Shown: positions 1 to 7,299 of the stretch, in pieces
How the letters are laid out: every line of letters begins with the position of its first letter
Position numbering within the stretch: the first letter of the stretch is position 1
Origin: DATKYK01 sp034430255
GTDB lineage: Bacteria > Chloroflexota > Dehalococcoidia > E44-bin15
Assembly (NCBI GenBank): GCA_034430255.1
Contig: DAOUEU010000153.1
Location: forward strand, 1 to 18,230
Length of the DNA: 18,230 nucleotides
Direction: 5' to 3'
Position numbers and translations under genes: made by a program
Notes under the pieces: model-generated
Seen by the model: only the letters and a program-made list of their open reading frames with translations
Told to the model about the DNA's origin: nothing
Database searches by the model: none

Positions 1-903
1 TGCCTCTGGGCCGGAGTAGCGGAACTGGTAGCCAGTCGCTTTACGCACCTTTTCGGTGCTCACAACTATGGGGTACTTTAGAATCTCCATACCGCCCGGG
101 GACCGTGACTGGAGGTGCAGATTCCAGGAAAGACGGGTGAACCGTGAGAGCAGGCCCGCCGGGAGCGCAATCGACCGTTTGCCTACAGCCTTGATCATCT
201 CGGTATAGCGTAGCCCTCCCTCGCCGGCGACATTGAATACCCCTCCCTGCTTCTTTTTAAGCAGTATGGTGACCAGCTCCACCAAGTCGTCCTCGTGGAT
301 AAACTGCCATTGAGGGTCGTATCCGCTGGCCCGAATCATCACCGGGGTAAAAAGGACGGTCAGCCCTCCCGCAACGATGTGGGGCCCGGTCACGGTAACG
401 GTGCGCACGATGGTAACACGGGTATCCGGGTTTTTTACCATGAAGTCCTGAAACATCAGATCGACTTTGGCCTTGTCATTGGGGTAGAGGAAATCGGGGG
501 TAGGCCGCAGCGGCGTGTCCTCGGGAATTGATTCGGGATTATCGGCATGTGCCCCATAAGTGGTATGGCTGCTCATATAGAAAAGTTGACCAACCGATGC
601 CTGCTTGCAGGCGTCGAGGAAGTTCTGCGAGCCCTGGATATTAATGCTATGGGTGCCAGCCTCATCGTGAATGGGTGTGACCTGAAAGGCCAGGTGCAGT
701 GCGGTGTCGATCTGGTTCTCCGTGAAGATGTTGGCGAAGGGCTGCCGTACATCCTGCCGGTAAAACTTCAGCTTCGAAGAGGAAGCGCCTGGCTCTTTAA
801 CATCGATGCCGACGATGCGCTCCACTTCACCTTCCTGCTCAAGCCTGTGGAGCAATCGACCACCGAGGTACCCTCCTATGCCCGTGATAGCGACATTTTT
901 CAT
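1..903 (-). CDS. NAD-dependent epimerase/dehydratase family protein (SDR), 3' end off the window
   Basis: The reading frame from the ATG at 903-901 stays open for 301 codons to the left edge, so the C terminus is missing. The N terminus carries a Rossmann nucleotide-binding motif TGIGGYLGGR (residues 7-16). This is the TGxxGxxG pattern of extended SDRs, and the acidic residue in GIDVKEP (about 32-38) suggests NAD preference. The catalytic pair is Y140-x3-K144, preceded by the serine-rich MSSHTTYG (110-117). The HEDDL motif (about residue 203) and the NVAGEGG stretch are typical of epimerase-family sugar-nucleotide or hydroxysteroid-like dehydrogenases. The start is supported by a purine-rich AGGGGG about 5 nt upstream. 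Substrate cannot be told from sequence. Family members are usually 310-340 residues, so only a short tail is missing. It is transcribed divergently from the transporter gene. Confidence 0.9.
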   Translation of the reverse strand, partial: MKNVAITGIGGYLGGRLLHRLEQEGEVERIVGIDVKEPGASSSKLKFYRQDVRQPFANIFTENQIDTALHLAFQVTPIHDEAGTHSINIQGSQNFLDACKQASVGQLFYMSSHTTYGAHADNPESIPEDTPLRPTPDFLYPNDKAKVDLMFQDFMVKNPDTRVTIVRTVTVTGPHIVAGGLTVLFTPVMIRASGYDPQWQFIHEDDLVELVTILLKKKQGGVFNVAGEGGLRYTEMIKAVGKRSIALPAGLLSRFTRLSWNLHLQSRSPGGMEILKYPIVVSTEKVRKATGYQFRYSGPEA

Positions 904-931
904 GCTTTCCCCCTGTCTTAATCTCAAACGT

Positions 932-960
932 AGTATGGCCTGCTCATGGTCCTCTGTCAA
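932..960 (-). promoter_or_regulatory. Sigma70-type promoter of the epimerase gene
   Basis: Read on the minus strand there is a perfect TTGACA (-35, 960-955), a 17-nt spacer (954-938) and CATACT (-10, 937-932). This puts transcription start near 925 and leaves a leader of about 20 nt before the ATG at 903. Position, spacing and match all fit a housekeeping promoter. Confidence 0.7.
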
Positions 961-1152
961 GACGTACTCATGTTAGGAATCTATTAATATCTACTATCCA
1001 CCGATCCATGAATATAGCCGCTTCTTACTGACAATAATGGCCATCCACATGATTTTTATTGCCCCTCGCCTAATGCCCCCAGCCTGCATCCAGCCAACCT
1101 GCATCCTTGAGCCTGGCAGCCTGCACTGCGGTATTGACCTGTGTCAAACCCT

Positions 1153-1181
1153 CCCTACAAAAAACAACATTTTTGTAAGGG
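1153..1181. repeat. A/T-rich hairpin next to tandem repeats
   Basis: CCCT-ACAAAAA (1153-1163) is complementary to TTTTTGT-A-AGGG (1170-1181). This gives an 11-bp stem with one bulged A (1177) and a 6-nt loop. It sits immediately before the tandem repeat copies and has no clear T-tract, so a terminator role is uncertain. Confidence 0.45.
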
Positions 1182-1182
1182 T

Positions 1183-1238
1183 TTTCCCCACATAAAAAAT
1201 ACATACTTTCCCCACAAAAAATACAGACTTTCCCGACA
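1183..1238. repeat. Short degenerate tandem repeat, period 22-24 nt
   Basis: Two copies of a unit running TTTCCCCACA-(TA)AAAAA-TACA(T/G)AC occupy 1183-1206 (24 nt) and 1207-1228 (22 nt). A third, partial copy (TTTCCCGACA, 1229-1238) follows. Copies abut directly with no spacers, so this is not a CRISPR array. Function unknown. Confidence 0.6.
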
Positions 1239-1393
1239 GACAAATGGCGAATCTTGTGTTAGCCTGTATATTAGCCTTTCGCCAGGCGCTTCCTGCAGGT
1301 AGCCACCACAGCAGGCAAAACTGAGGATTCACACAAAAAAAGAATATCGGCTCAGGAAGTATGGTGACCTATGGTTTTGCCTAAAAACCTTCA

Positions 1394-1429
1394 AGCGAGG
1401 CTTAAAAGCCGATCGCTAGAACGTTTTTT
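1394..1429 (+). terminator. Terminator-like hairpin upstream of the transporter gene
   Basis: AGCG (1394-1397) pairs with CGCT (1414-1417) and GGCTT (1399-1403) with AAGCC (1406-1410), with an A opposite GAT as internal loop. Six nt later comes a run of six T (1424-1429). No plus-strand gene ends upstream, so if it works it would be an attenuator in the transporter leader. The gap to the T-run weakens the call. Confidence 0.3.
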
Positions 1430-1525
1430 CCCCCTGGTAATGTCGCATTTGGTAGGATTTGACTTTACCACCCATAGGACATGGCCATAGGGATGGGATT
1501 ATGAAGATAGCGAGGGCAATGCAAG

Positions 1526-4471
1526 ATGTCATTTAAAAGCCTGGGGCATTTTGTCTTCAGGCACCGCCGAGGGGTTATATACGTATGGTGTGCTCTACTT
1601 GTCGTGGGTGCAGTACTGGGACCAATGGCGATGAATGCCCTCGCTCCCGGTTCCAACCATACAAAGTCGGGAGAGGCTGCCGATGGATACAGAATTCTCG
1701 AGCAAGAGTTTGGCATCAGACCCACCGTACTTTCGATAGTATTTACCAGTGATAGCTTGCGGGCCGATAGTACACAGTTTATGGATGAGATGGATCAGGC
1801 TCTGGCCGGCCTGCAGGATATTGAAAAAATAGACTCTCCCATTACCTATCGTAGTACCGGTGACCCACGTTTTATCTCCGCTGATGGTCATGTTAGTTAT
1901 GCGGTCATTGGTGTAGATGGAGACCTAAGTGAGGGTACTATGTTGGTATCCGATATCAGGGAGGGGCTTCAGCCGCAGCCCCATCTTACCACGTACGTCA
2001 CTGGCGAAGCAGCCCTATGGTATGATGTTGAACAGTCTGTTATGACTGACTGGGAAAAGGCAGAGATATACACTTTCCCTCTTGTAGCCATCATCCTCAT
2101 CCTGGTCTTCGGCAGCCTTGTGGCTGCCGGGGTGCCCCTGGCAATCGGCGGTGCCAGCGTGGCTCTTTCTTTGGCAATGGTCTTTCTCTTGGTACAAATC
2201 ACTCCGATATCCACTTCAGGCATGATTGTAATAGTGTTTATTGGTCTCGCTATTAGTATAGATTACGCCCTGATTATGGTAACACGCTTTCGGCAGGAGT
2301 TGAGAGCGGGGAAGGGAATAGAGGAGAGTATAGCTACTACCGTCGATACATCAGGCAAGGCCATATTCTATGCAGCGCTCACCAGCGTGATCGGTTTTGG
2401 CGCGCTAATAAGCTACAATCTAACTGTGTTTAGATCCTTCGGTATTGGTGGGGTATCAGTGCTTATAATGGCACTGGCAGCAGGTTTGACACTAGTCCCT
2501 GCCCTTATGGCCGTCATAGGGCCTCGTATAAATCGGCTGGCCATCTTTCGGCCATCCCAACGAGAGGGTAAATTCTGGTATCGGCTGGCAAGGTGGGAGA
2601 TGAGGCACCCAGCAATTGTTCTCTTGATAGTCATACCGTTTATCGGATTACTCTCATGGCCGGTATTGAACATTAATATACAAAACACTGCAGCCAGTGA
2701 CGTTACAGAATCAAGCGAGGCGAGGCAGGGTTTTGAAGTTCTAAGTGAGGGATTCGGTGCTGGTGAGCTGGCACCTATCCAGATTGCTGTTACTACCCGC
2801 AGCACCATCCTCGACACAGATAAGGTGGCTGCCCTCTATGATTTCACCCGGGAGGTGGAAGAGAACAAGGAGGTTAGCCGTATTGAAAGTATAGTCGACC
2901 TGGACCCGGCGATAACCAGGGAACAATATCAGTTCATGTATGCTGATCCCGACTCAATTCAAGATCCACAAATAAAAGGTACTCTTGACCGATTTGCCAC
3001 GGATCAAGCAACCATGGTCCAGGTATATACCGAGAGCGATCCTCTCTCCCCTGAGGCTGAAGAATTAGTGACCTACATACGAGAGCTTGAGCCTGATGGA
3101 TTAACAACTTATGTTACTGGTTGTACGGCTCTCCATTTAGATTCGATGGATCAGGCATATCGCTATTTCCCATGGGTCCTGCTCATTATTGGATCAACTA
3201 CTTTTCTAGCCCTATTATGGCTGTTTAAATCTATACTGCTGCCGATCAAGGCTATCGTGCTCAATATAGCAAGTGTAGCTGCCGCCTATGGTATTGTCGT
3301 CTTCATTTTTCAAGAGGGCCACTTCAGCGGCGTGCTTGGTTTCACGGCTACTGGCGGAATAGAACCTACCATACCCATATTGGCTTTCTGCGTTATTTTT
3401 GGCCTGAGTATTGACTATGAGGTGTTTCTGCTAAGCAGGATGAGGGAGGAATGGGTGAAAACCGGGGATAATACCAGAAGCGTGGGTACTGGGTTAGCGC
3501 GGACAGGCCGGGTAATCACTGGTGCTGCTGCTATTATGGTAGTAGTCTTTGGCAGCCTAGTTATAGGCGATGTGCTTTTTCTGAAGATTATCGGCGTAAC
3601 ACTAGCTATGGCAATCTTCATCGATGCTGCGATAATACGAGTATTTATGGCACCGGCGCTGATGCGCGTCATGGGCAAATGGAACTGGTGGGCCCCCGCC
3701 TTCATGACAAAGCTGTGGGCACCGCGGGGTGCTGTAGGGATACCTGAATTGTCACCTGGCAAGGCTATAGAGTTCGCGTTGCGAATGAAGGGTGTTTCGC
3801 AATCATATAGGATTGGGGATGGTGAAGTGAGAGCGCTTAAGAACGTGACGCTCGATGTGGCACGTGGGGAATTCATAGCCATCGTGGGGCCCGATGGCTC
3901 GGGCAAGACCACCCTGTTGAACCTGGTTGGCGGGATCGAATCTCCAACTTCAGGGAGTATCAAATCGAATGGAATCATGGCTACCAAGCTCAATAAGGAA
4001 CATTCAACCGCTTACCGGCGTAACATCATCGGCTTCGTTTTTCAGTGTTTTAACCTGGTACCAACGCTAACAGTTAGAGGGAACGTCGAGTTTGCTGCTG
4101 AATTAGTCAAAAGGCCGAGAAATGCCCTGAACGTGTTGAAGCTCTTAGGGCTCCAAGAGCATGCTGACCATTATCCGAATAAGCTCTCCGGCAGCGAACA
4201 GCAGCGGTTAGCGATAGCGGTGGCCTTGGCAAAGGATCCGGCTATACTTCTGTGCGATGAACCGACCGGCGAACTTGATTTTGAGACCGGAAAGCGAATC
4301 CTGAGCGTACTGCGCAAAATAAACCATAAGTATAATAAGACTATGCTTCTAGCGACAAATAACGATGTCATTGGGGAAATAGCCGATCGCGTTATCCGCC
4401 TTGAAAGTAGCGAAATCGTCGAGGACAAGCATAATCCCTCCCCCATAGACCCGCAGGAATTGGTCTGGTAG
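1526..4471 (+). CDS. MMPL/RND-family transporter fused to a C-terminal ABC ATPase domain
   Basis: The 981-residue product combines two modules. Residues 1 to about 728 form a full MMPL-type exporter: one N-terminal membrane segment (about 16-35), a large extracytoplasmic loop, five segments (about 182-335), then a second half with the same plan (a segment near 363-383, a loop to about 546, five segments to about 720). The MMPL motifs with conserved Asp-Tyr appear in both halves: SIDY at 244-247 followed by TRFRQEL, and SIDY at 628-631 followed by SRMREEW. Residues from about 750 form an ABC nucleotide-binding domain of the LolD/MacB/FtsE type: Walker A GPDGSGKT (788-795), Q-loop near VFQCFNL, signature LSGSE (887-891), Walker B ILLCDEP (907-913). 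The usual switch histidine is Asn (ATNN, N945), and the signature has GS instead of GG. The frame is uninterrupted. Such transporters export lipids or hydrophobic molecules by proton motive force; the substrate here is unknown. The SD before ATG 1526 is weak. Confidence 0.88.
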   Translation: MSFKSLGHFVFRHRRGVIYVWCALLVVGAVLGPMAMNALAPGSNHTKSGEAADGYRILEQEFGIRPTVLSIVFTSDSLRADSTQFMDEMDQALAGLQDIEKIDSPITYRSTGDPRFISADGHVSYAVIGVDGDLSEGTMLVSDIREGLQPQPHLTTYVTGEAALWYDVEQSVMTDWEKAEIYTFPLVAIILILVFGSLVAAGVPLAIGGASVALSLAMVFLLVQITPISTSGMIVIVFIGLAISIDYALIMVTRFRQELRAGKGIEESIATTVDTSGKAIFYAALTSVIGFGALISYNLTVFRSFGIGGVSVLIMALAAGLTLVPALMAVIGPRINRLAIFRPSQREGKFWYRLARWEMRHPAIVLLIVIPFIGLLSWPVLNINIQNTAASDVTESSEARQGFEVLSEGFGAGELAPIQIAVTTRSTILDTDKVAALYDFTREVEENKEVSRIESIVDLDPAITREQYQFMYADPDSIQDPQIKGTLDRFATDQATMVQVYTESDPLSPEAEELVTYIRELEPDGLTTYVTGCTALHLDSMDQAYRYFPWVLLIIGSTTFLALLWLFKSILLPIKAIVLNIASVAAAYGIVVFIFQEGHFSGVLGFTATGGIEPTIPILAFCVIFGLSIDYEVFLLSRMREEWVKTGDNTRSVGTGLARTGRVITGAAAIMVVVFGSLVIGDVLFLKIIGVTLAMAIFIDAAIIRVFMAPALMRVMGKWNWWAPAFMTKLWAPRGAVGIPELSPGKAIEFALRMKGVSQSYRIGDGEVRALKNVTLDVARGEFIAIVGPDGSGKTTLLNLVGGIESPTSGSIKSNGIMATKLNKEHSTAYRRNIIGFVFQCFNLVPTLTVRGNVEFAAELVKRPRNALNVLKLLGLQEHADHYPNKLSGSEQQRLAIAVALAKDPAILLCDEPTGELDFETGKRILSVLRKINHKYNKTMLLATNNDVIGEIADRVIRLESSEIVEDKHNPSPIDPQELVW

Positions 4472-4473
4472 AG

Positions 4474-4502
4474 TGTAATTTTTATTACAGTAGCAAAGCT
4501 AC
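4474..4502. repeat. Two adjacent small hairpins after the transporter gene
   Basis: TGTAAT-TTTT-ATTACA (4474-4489) and GTAGC-AAA-GCTAC (4490-4502) follow the stop codon by 2 nt. They may act as a weak transcription end or protect the mRNA 3' end. There is no clear T-tract after them. Confidence 0.4.
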
Positions 4503-4780
4503 ACAGTGATAGGCTTGAGCTGGGGTAGTTACATTTGCTAATTTGGTCTTTGAGATGACAGCGCGATCCTATGTTTTTACTACTTACACTTTTATATAAA
4601 AAGGTCTTTAGGTTCTGCTATCAGGAGATTGTTCAAGAATCAGCTTTGAGAAGCCAGCGATTTTGGAGTAAAAATGAAGCTAAGCGGGGTGATTTGAATT
4701 GGAGGTGAAGATTGCGAGAGGCGGTTCAAGTAAATCTGAAATCAAAGCTGAGGCAAAATTAAACAGCCTTATAGTGTAAA

Positions 4781-4785
4781 GGAGG
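4781..4785 (+). promoter_or_regulatory. Strong ribosome binding site of the aldehyde dehydrogenase gene
   Basis: GGAGG with a 7-nt spacer before ATG 4793 fixes the start of the aldehyde dehydrogenase gene. Confidence 0.8.
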
Positions 4786-4792
4786 CATATAT

Positions 4793-6349
4793 ATGGCTAT
4801 AACAACAGCAATTGAAACTCCTCCTGGTGCGAGGAGGCGCCTACGGATAGAGAGCCCGGCGACCCTTGAGCTTGTTGGCGAGATAGAGTTGTCAACCACT
4901 GATGATGTACGTGCGGCTGTTGAGACCGCGCGCAAGGCTCAACCCGCCTGGGCTGCATTATCCTTTCAAGAACGTGGTCAATATATGTTGCGGGCGTTAA
5001 AGATCTTGCTTGAGCGACAGGATGAGTTCATCGATGTTATCTTACGTGAAACTCCTCGACCCCGGATGGAATCCATTCAGATGGATATATTCGCTGCTTG
5101 TGATTCACTTAATTACTATGCCGTGCAGACTGCGAGGTTCCTACGTTCCCAGAAGAAAAGGCTACATGGTGTACTTGGTTTCTCTAAGACTCTTCGTATC
5201 GTATACAGACCACTCGGCGTTGTCGGCGTAATCAGTCCTTGGAATGGGCCATTCATATTGTCCATTAATCCTGCTGTTCAGGCACTGATGGCTGGTAATA
5301 CTGTACTAATCAAGCCGTCATCGGCAACTCCGTACGCGGGGAAAATAATTGGAGACCTCTTTGAAGCTGCTGAGTTGCCTAAAGGAATTTTAACAGTACT
5401 GCTCGGTGATAGTACTACTGGGGAAGCACTAATTGAATCTGGAGTAGATAAGATTACTTTCACTGGGAGCGTAGAAACGGGATGCAAGATAGCTGCTGCT
5501 TGTGCCGAAAGACTCATACCTTGCACTCTGGAACTCGGTGGCAAGGATCCTATGATTGTCTGTGCCGACGCGAACTTAGATTACGCCGCAGGTGGTGCTG
5601 TCGCTGGTAGCCTTATGAACGCAGGTCAGTACTGCTGCGGGACCGAGCGTGTATACGTTGTGGATTCTGTAGCTGATGAGTTCATACAAAAGGTAGTGGA
5701 CCGCGTTTCAAAGCTTCGACAGAGAGCGGAAGGTGAATTCGATGTTGGTGCCATCATTACGCTTCAGCAAATGGAGATCATCGAGAAGCACATTGCTGAT
5801 GCGAATGACAAAGGCGCTAAGGTACTAATTGGCGGCCGTCGCAACCCGAATTTAAAAGGTCTCTACTACGAGCCTACAGTACTTGTTGATGTTACACATG
5901 ACATGCTTGTTATGCGTGAAGAAACCTTTGGTCCTATAATACCTATCATGCGTGTCAAAGATGAAGAGGAAGCTATTCAAATGGCAAATGATACCGATTA
6001 CGGACTTGCCGCTAATGTCTGGACAAAAAATAAAGGGAAAGGTTTCGAGATAGCATGCCGCATAGATTCAGGAAGTGTCTGTGTGAACGATATGACTGTA
6101 ACCTATGGCGCTCCGGAGGCTCCGTTCGGCGGATGGAAGAACAGCGGTATCGGTCAGTTAAACGGCGAAACTGGCCTTAGAGGCTATTGCCATGCCCAAC
6201 CTATATTGATCGACCGCTTTGGCGGTAAGCAAACCGCGAATAGCTATCCATACTCTTCAAAGAAGGAGGTAGGCTTTCAAAAGTTCATACGCTTTCTATG
6301 GGGCACTTGGATTGGACGACGTGTATCAATGGTCCGTCTACCATTTTAA
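4793..6349 (+). CDS. NAD(P)-dependent aldehyde dehydrogenase family protein
   Basis: This 518-residue protein shows the full aldehyde dehydrogenase active site. It has PWN (N151, oxyanion hole), a cofactor-binding lysine in VLIKPS (about 174), the TGSVETG Rossmann loop, the general base in LELGGK (E247) and the catalytic Cys in AGQYC (C281). It also has the EETFGP motif near residue 380. It should oxidise an aldehyde to its acid with NAD(P)+ in the cytoplasm; the substrate is not readable. The last 28 or so residues form an extension rich in aromatic and basic residues (FLWGTWIGRRVS) that is longer than in many family members and might touch the membrane. The gene looks monocistronic: it has its own strong ribosome binding site, a gap of over 300 nt before it, and a hairpin at its stop codon. 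Codon use is more A/T-rich than in the hydrogenase genes downstream. Confidence 0.93.
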   Translation: MAITTAIETPPGARRRLRIESPATLELVGEIELSTTDDVRAAVETARKAQPAWAALSFQERGQYMLRALKILLERQDEFIDVILRETPRPRMESIQMDIFAACDSLNYYAVQTARFLRSQKKRLHGVLGFSKTLRIVYRPLGVVGVISPWNGPFILSINPAVQALMAGNTVLIKPSSATPYAGKIIGDLFEAAELPKGILTVLLGDSTTGEALIESGVDKITFTGSVETGCKIAAACAERLIPCTLELGGKDPMIVCADANLDYAAGGAVAGSLMNAGQYCCGTERVYVVDSVADEFIQKVVDRVSKLRQRAEGEFDVGAIITLQQMEIIEKHIADANDKGAKVLIGGRRNPNLKGLYYEPTVLVDVTHDMLVMREETFGPIIPIMRVKDEEEAIQMANDTDYGLAANVWTKNKGKGFEIACRIDSGSVCVNDMTVTYGAPEAPFGGWKNSGIGQLNGETGLRGYCHAQPILIDRFGGKQTANSYPYSSKKEVGFQKFIRFLWGTWIGRRVSMVRLPF

Positions 6350-6378
6350 TCTATTATCTTCTTTCAGATAATAGATTA
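6347..6378. terminator. 13-bp perfect inverted repeat overlapping the aldehyde dehydrogenase stop codon
   Basis: TAATCTATTATCT (6347-6359) and AGATAATAGATTA (6366-6378) are perfect complements around a 6-nt loop. The stem starts at the TAA stop codon. It is A/T-rich and lacks a following T-run, so it may be an mRNA 3' end or a protein-binding palindrome rather than a classical terminator. Confidence 0.5.
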
Positions 6379-6500
6379 TGCGGATAGCCGAGATAAACAG
6401 TAGCATAAAAATAAATAACAGAGGAATACTGTGAAGACAACATAGAAAAAGGTAGCGGAGAAGTTCACACCGCAAACACCGAGCACCGCATTATTAATAT

Positions 6501-6602
6501 GAGACTGCTGAAATAGTCTCAATCAACCCCCTAATCCCCCAATCTTGGGGGACTTTTTAAAGCTGGGGGACACCCCCAGACCCCCGGCAGGAAGTATCCT
6601 GC
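6501..6602. repeat. Cluster of four consecutive hairpins, REP-like intergenic element
   Basis: Four stem-loops lie within about 100 nt: GAGACT/AGTCTC (6501-6520), CCCCCA/TGGGGG (6536-6551), CTGGGGG/CCCCCAG (6563-6579) and GCAGGA/TCCTGC (6587-6602). Alternating C5 and G5 blocks could pair in more than one way. The arrangement resembles mobile palindromic intergenic elements that occur in many copies per genome, but copy number cannot be judged from one window. Confidence 0.5.
6536..6558 (+). terminator. Intrinsic terminator
   Basis: CCCCCA-ATCT-TGGGGG forms a GC-rich stem with a 4-nt loop, then GAC and TTTTT (6554-6558). This is the best intrinsic terminator in the window. It would stop plus-strand transcripts from the aldehyde dehydrogenase gene and insulate the hydrogenase promoter. 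Confidence 0.6.
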
Positions 6603-6934
6603 ACCTCTTTTCCAGCGGTCTCTAATATATATGATGATTATAATTATCGGCTGTTGGCACTATACTATGGGTTTCTTGGATGTGTTTCTTGGATCACTCG
6701 CTAAAACTCGTAGCTGCGAATATTAGGAAAGTAGCATTGAAATCTTGCCTTAATGTTCTAAAAAACTCAGAACCTCTCTCCGATGTGCCTTTTAGTTTGA
6801 ATAAAGTGTAAGCTAAAAAGCCCAGCCAAGCAGATTACAGGGGCTACCGGAGAATAAGTGCTCCCCCTGTTATATCCGCCCACAACCTACCCCAATACTG
6901 CTTTAAATACAAAAAGCATACTATTCACTTTGTG

Positions 6935-6957
6935 ACCGGTACCGGTAGGGTCGGTAG
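6935..6957. promoter_or_regulatory. Possible operator: CGGTA repeats upstream of the hydrogenase promoter
   Basis: A 12-bp perfect palindrome ACCGGTACCGGT (6935-6946) is followed by GGGT and another CGGTAG (6952-6957). Three CGGTA half-sites thus begin at 6937, 6943 and 6952. They end about 38 bp upstream of the -35 element, where activators commonly bind. The regulator is unknown. Confidence 0.35.
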
Positions 6958-6995
6958 ACCATTCCACATTTTCCATATTATATTATTGGGTAGCA

Positions 6996-7024
6996 TTGAC
7001 GACTTCTGCCTACAATGCTAGAAT
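6996..7024 (+). promoter_or_regulatory. Sigma70-type promoter of the hydrogenase operon
   Basis: TTGACG (6996-7001), a 17-nt spacer and TAGAAT (7019-7024) form a near-consensus promoter. Transcription would start near 7031, leaving a leader of about 270 nt before the first gene. The leader contains two mutually exclusive pairings: CCAGCC (7159-7164) with GGCTGG (7196-7201), or GCCAGA (7162-7167) with TCTGGC (7189-7194). Confidence 0.7.
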
Positions 7025-7299
7025 GTGAAAGAATTAACAAACTTTTGCATTGACCAGGTAGGAACGGGTGGCACCCGAAATTCATATCAGTTGCTAATGA
7101 GGGTACATTCCTCGACCCCGATTAGAAGGTAGTCCGTCCCATAGAAGGTATCAAATTGCCAGCCAGAAGGCCAAGGCTTAAGTACATATCTGGCGGGCTG
7201 GATAGCTGCTACTAACAGGTTGTTAAAAAAGCCGCCGATTTCACTAATAAGGGGATAAGAAGGGCAAGTCCTATCAGCTTCGAGAGAGAGGGGGCAGAA

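Larger units (their letters stand above)
904..1525. other. Divergent intergenic region
   Basis: I find no convincing gene in these 622 bases. They hold the minus-strand promoter next to the epimerase gene, a 15-bp-period near-repeat of CCTGCATCC (1083-1091 and 1098-1106), a hairpin and short tandem repeats (1153-1238), and a hairpin plus T-tract at 1394-1429. A TTGACT at 1459-1464 could be a -35 element for the transporter gene, but no good -10 lies 16-18 nt downstream, so I do not call a promoter there. Confidence 0.6.
4472..4792. other. Intergenic region between transporter and aldehyde dehydrogenase genes
   Basis: This 321-nt stretch has the two hairpins at its left end and the ribosome binding site of the next gene at its right end. 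An A/T-rich TATATAAA at 4593-4600 is a possible -10 region, but no matching -35 lies at the right distance. I see no further gene or RNA in it. Confidence 0.5.
6350..7299. other. Long non-coding stretch before the hydrogenase operon
   Basis: No convincing gene lies in these 950 bases. From left to right they hold the inverted repeat at the aldehyde dehydrogenase end and the four-hairpin cluster (6501-6602). A 13-bp tandem duplication beginning GTTTCTTGGAT follows (6671-6681 and 6684-6694). Next is a bulged hairpin in which ACAGGG (6837-6842) pairs with CCCTGT (6865-6870) and GGAG (6849-6852) with CTCC (6861-6864). The CGGTA-repeat element, the promoter and the leader of the hydrogenase operon complete the stretch. 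Confidence 0.6.

Noticed and set aside
295..921. Two plus-strand open frames opposite the epimerase gene
   Set aside because: They are antisense to a clear SDR coding sequence with intact Rossmann and YxxxK motifs and its own promoter.
1183..1238. CRISPR-like array
   Set aside because: Copies are directly adjacent without unique spacers, and there are no cas genes.
1144..1332. Minus-strand open frame with repeated FFVGK-like peptides
   Set aside because: The repeated peptide is just the translation of the 22-24-nt DNA repeat; there is no convincing ribosome binding site and no recognisable domain.
1459..1490. Promoter for the transporter gene based on TTGACT
   Set aside because: No acceptable -10 hexamer lies at 16-18 nt spacing.
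4705..4779. 24-codon frame starting at GTG, ending within the ribosome binding site of the aldehyde dehydrogenase gene
   Set aside because: It could be a leader peptide, but the only SD-like sequence abuts the start codon with no spacing and no regulatory codon run or attenuator is visible.
7061..7080. T-box-like sequence GGGTGGCACC in the hydrogenase leader
   Set aside because: It resembles the T-box core but forms its own small hairpin (CGGGT/ACCCG). It lies only about 35 nt after the predicted transcription start, with no room for a specifier stem, and there is no aminoacylation or amino-acid gene downstream.
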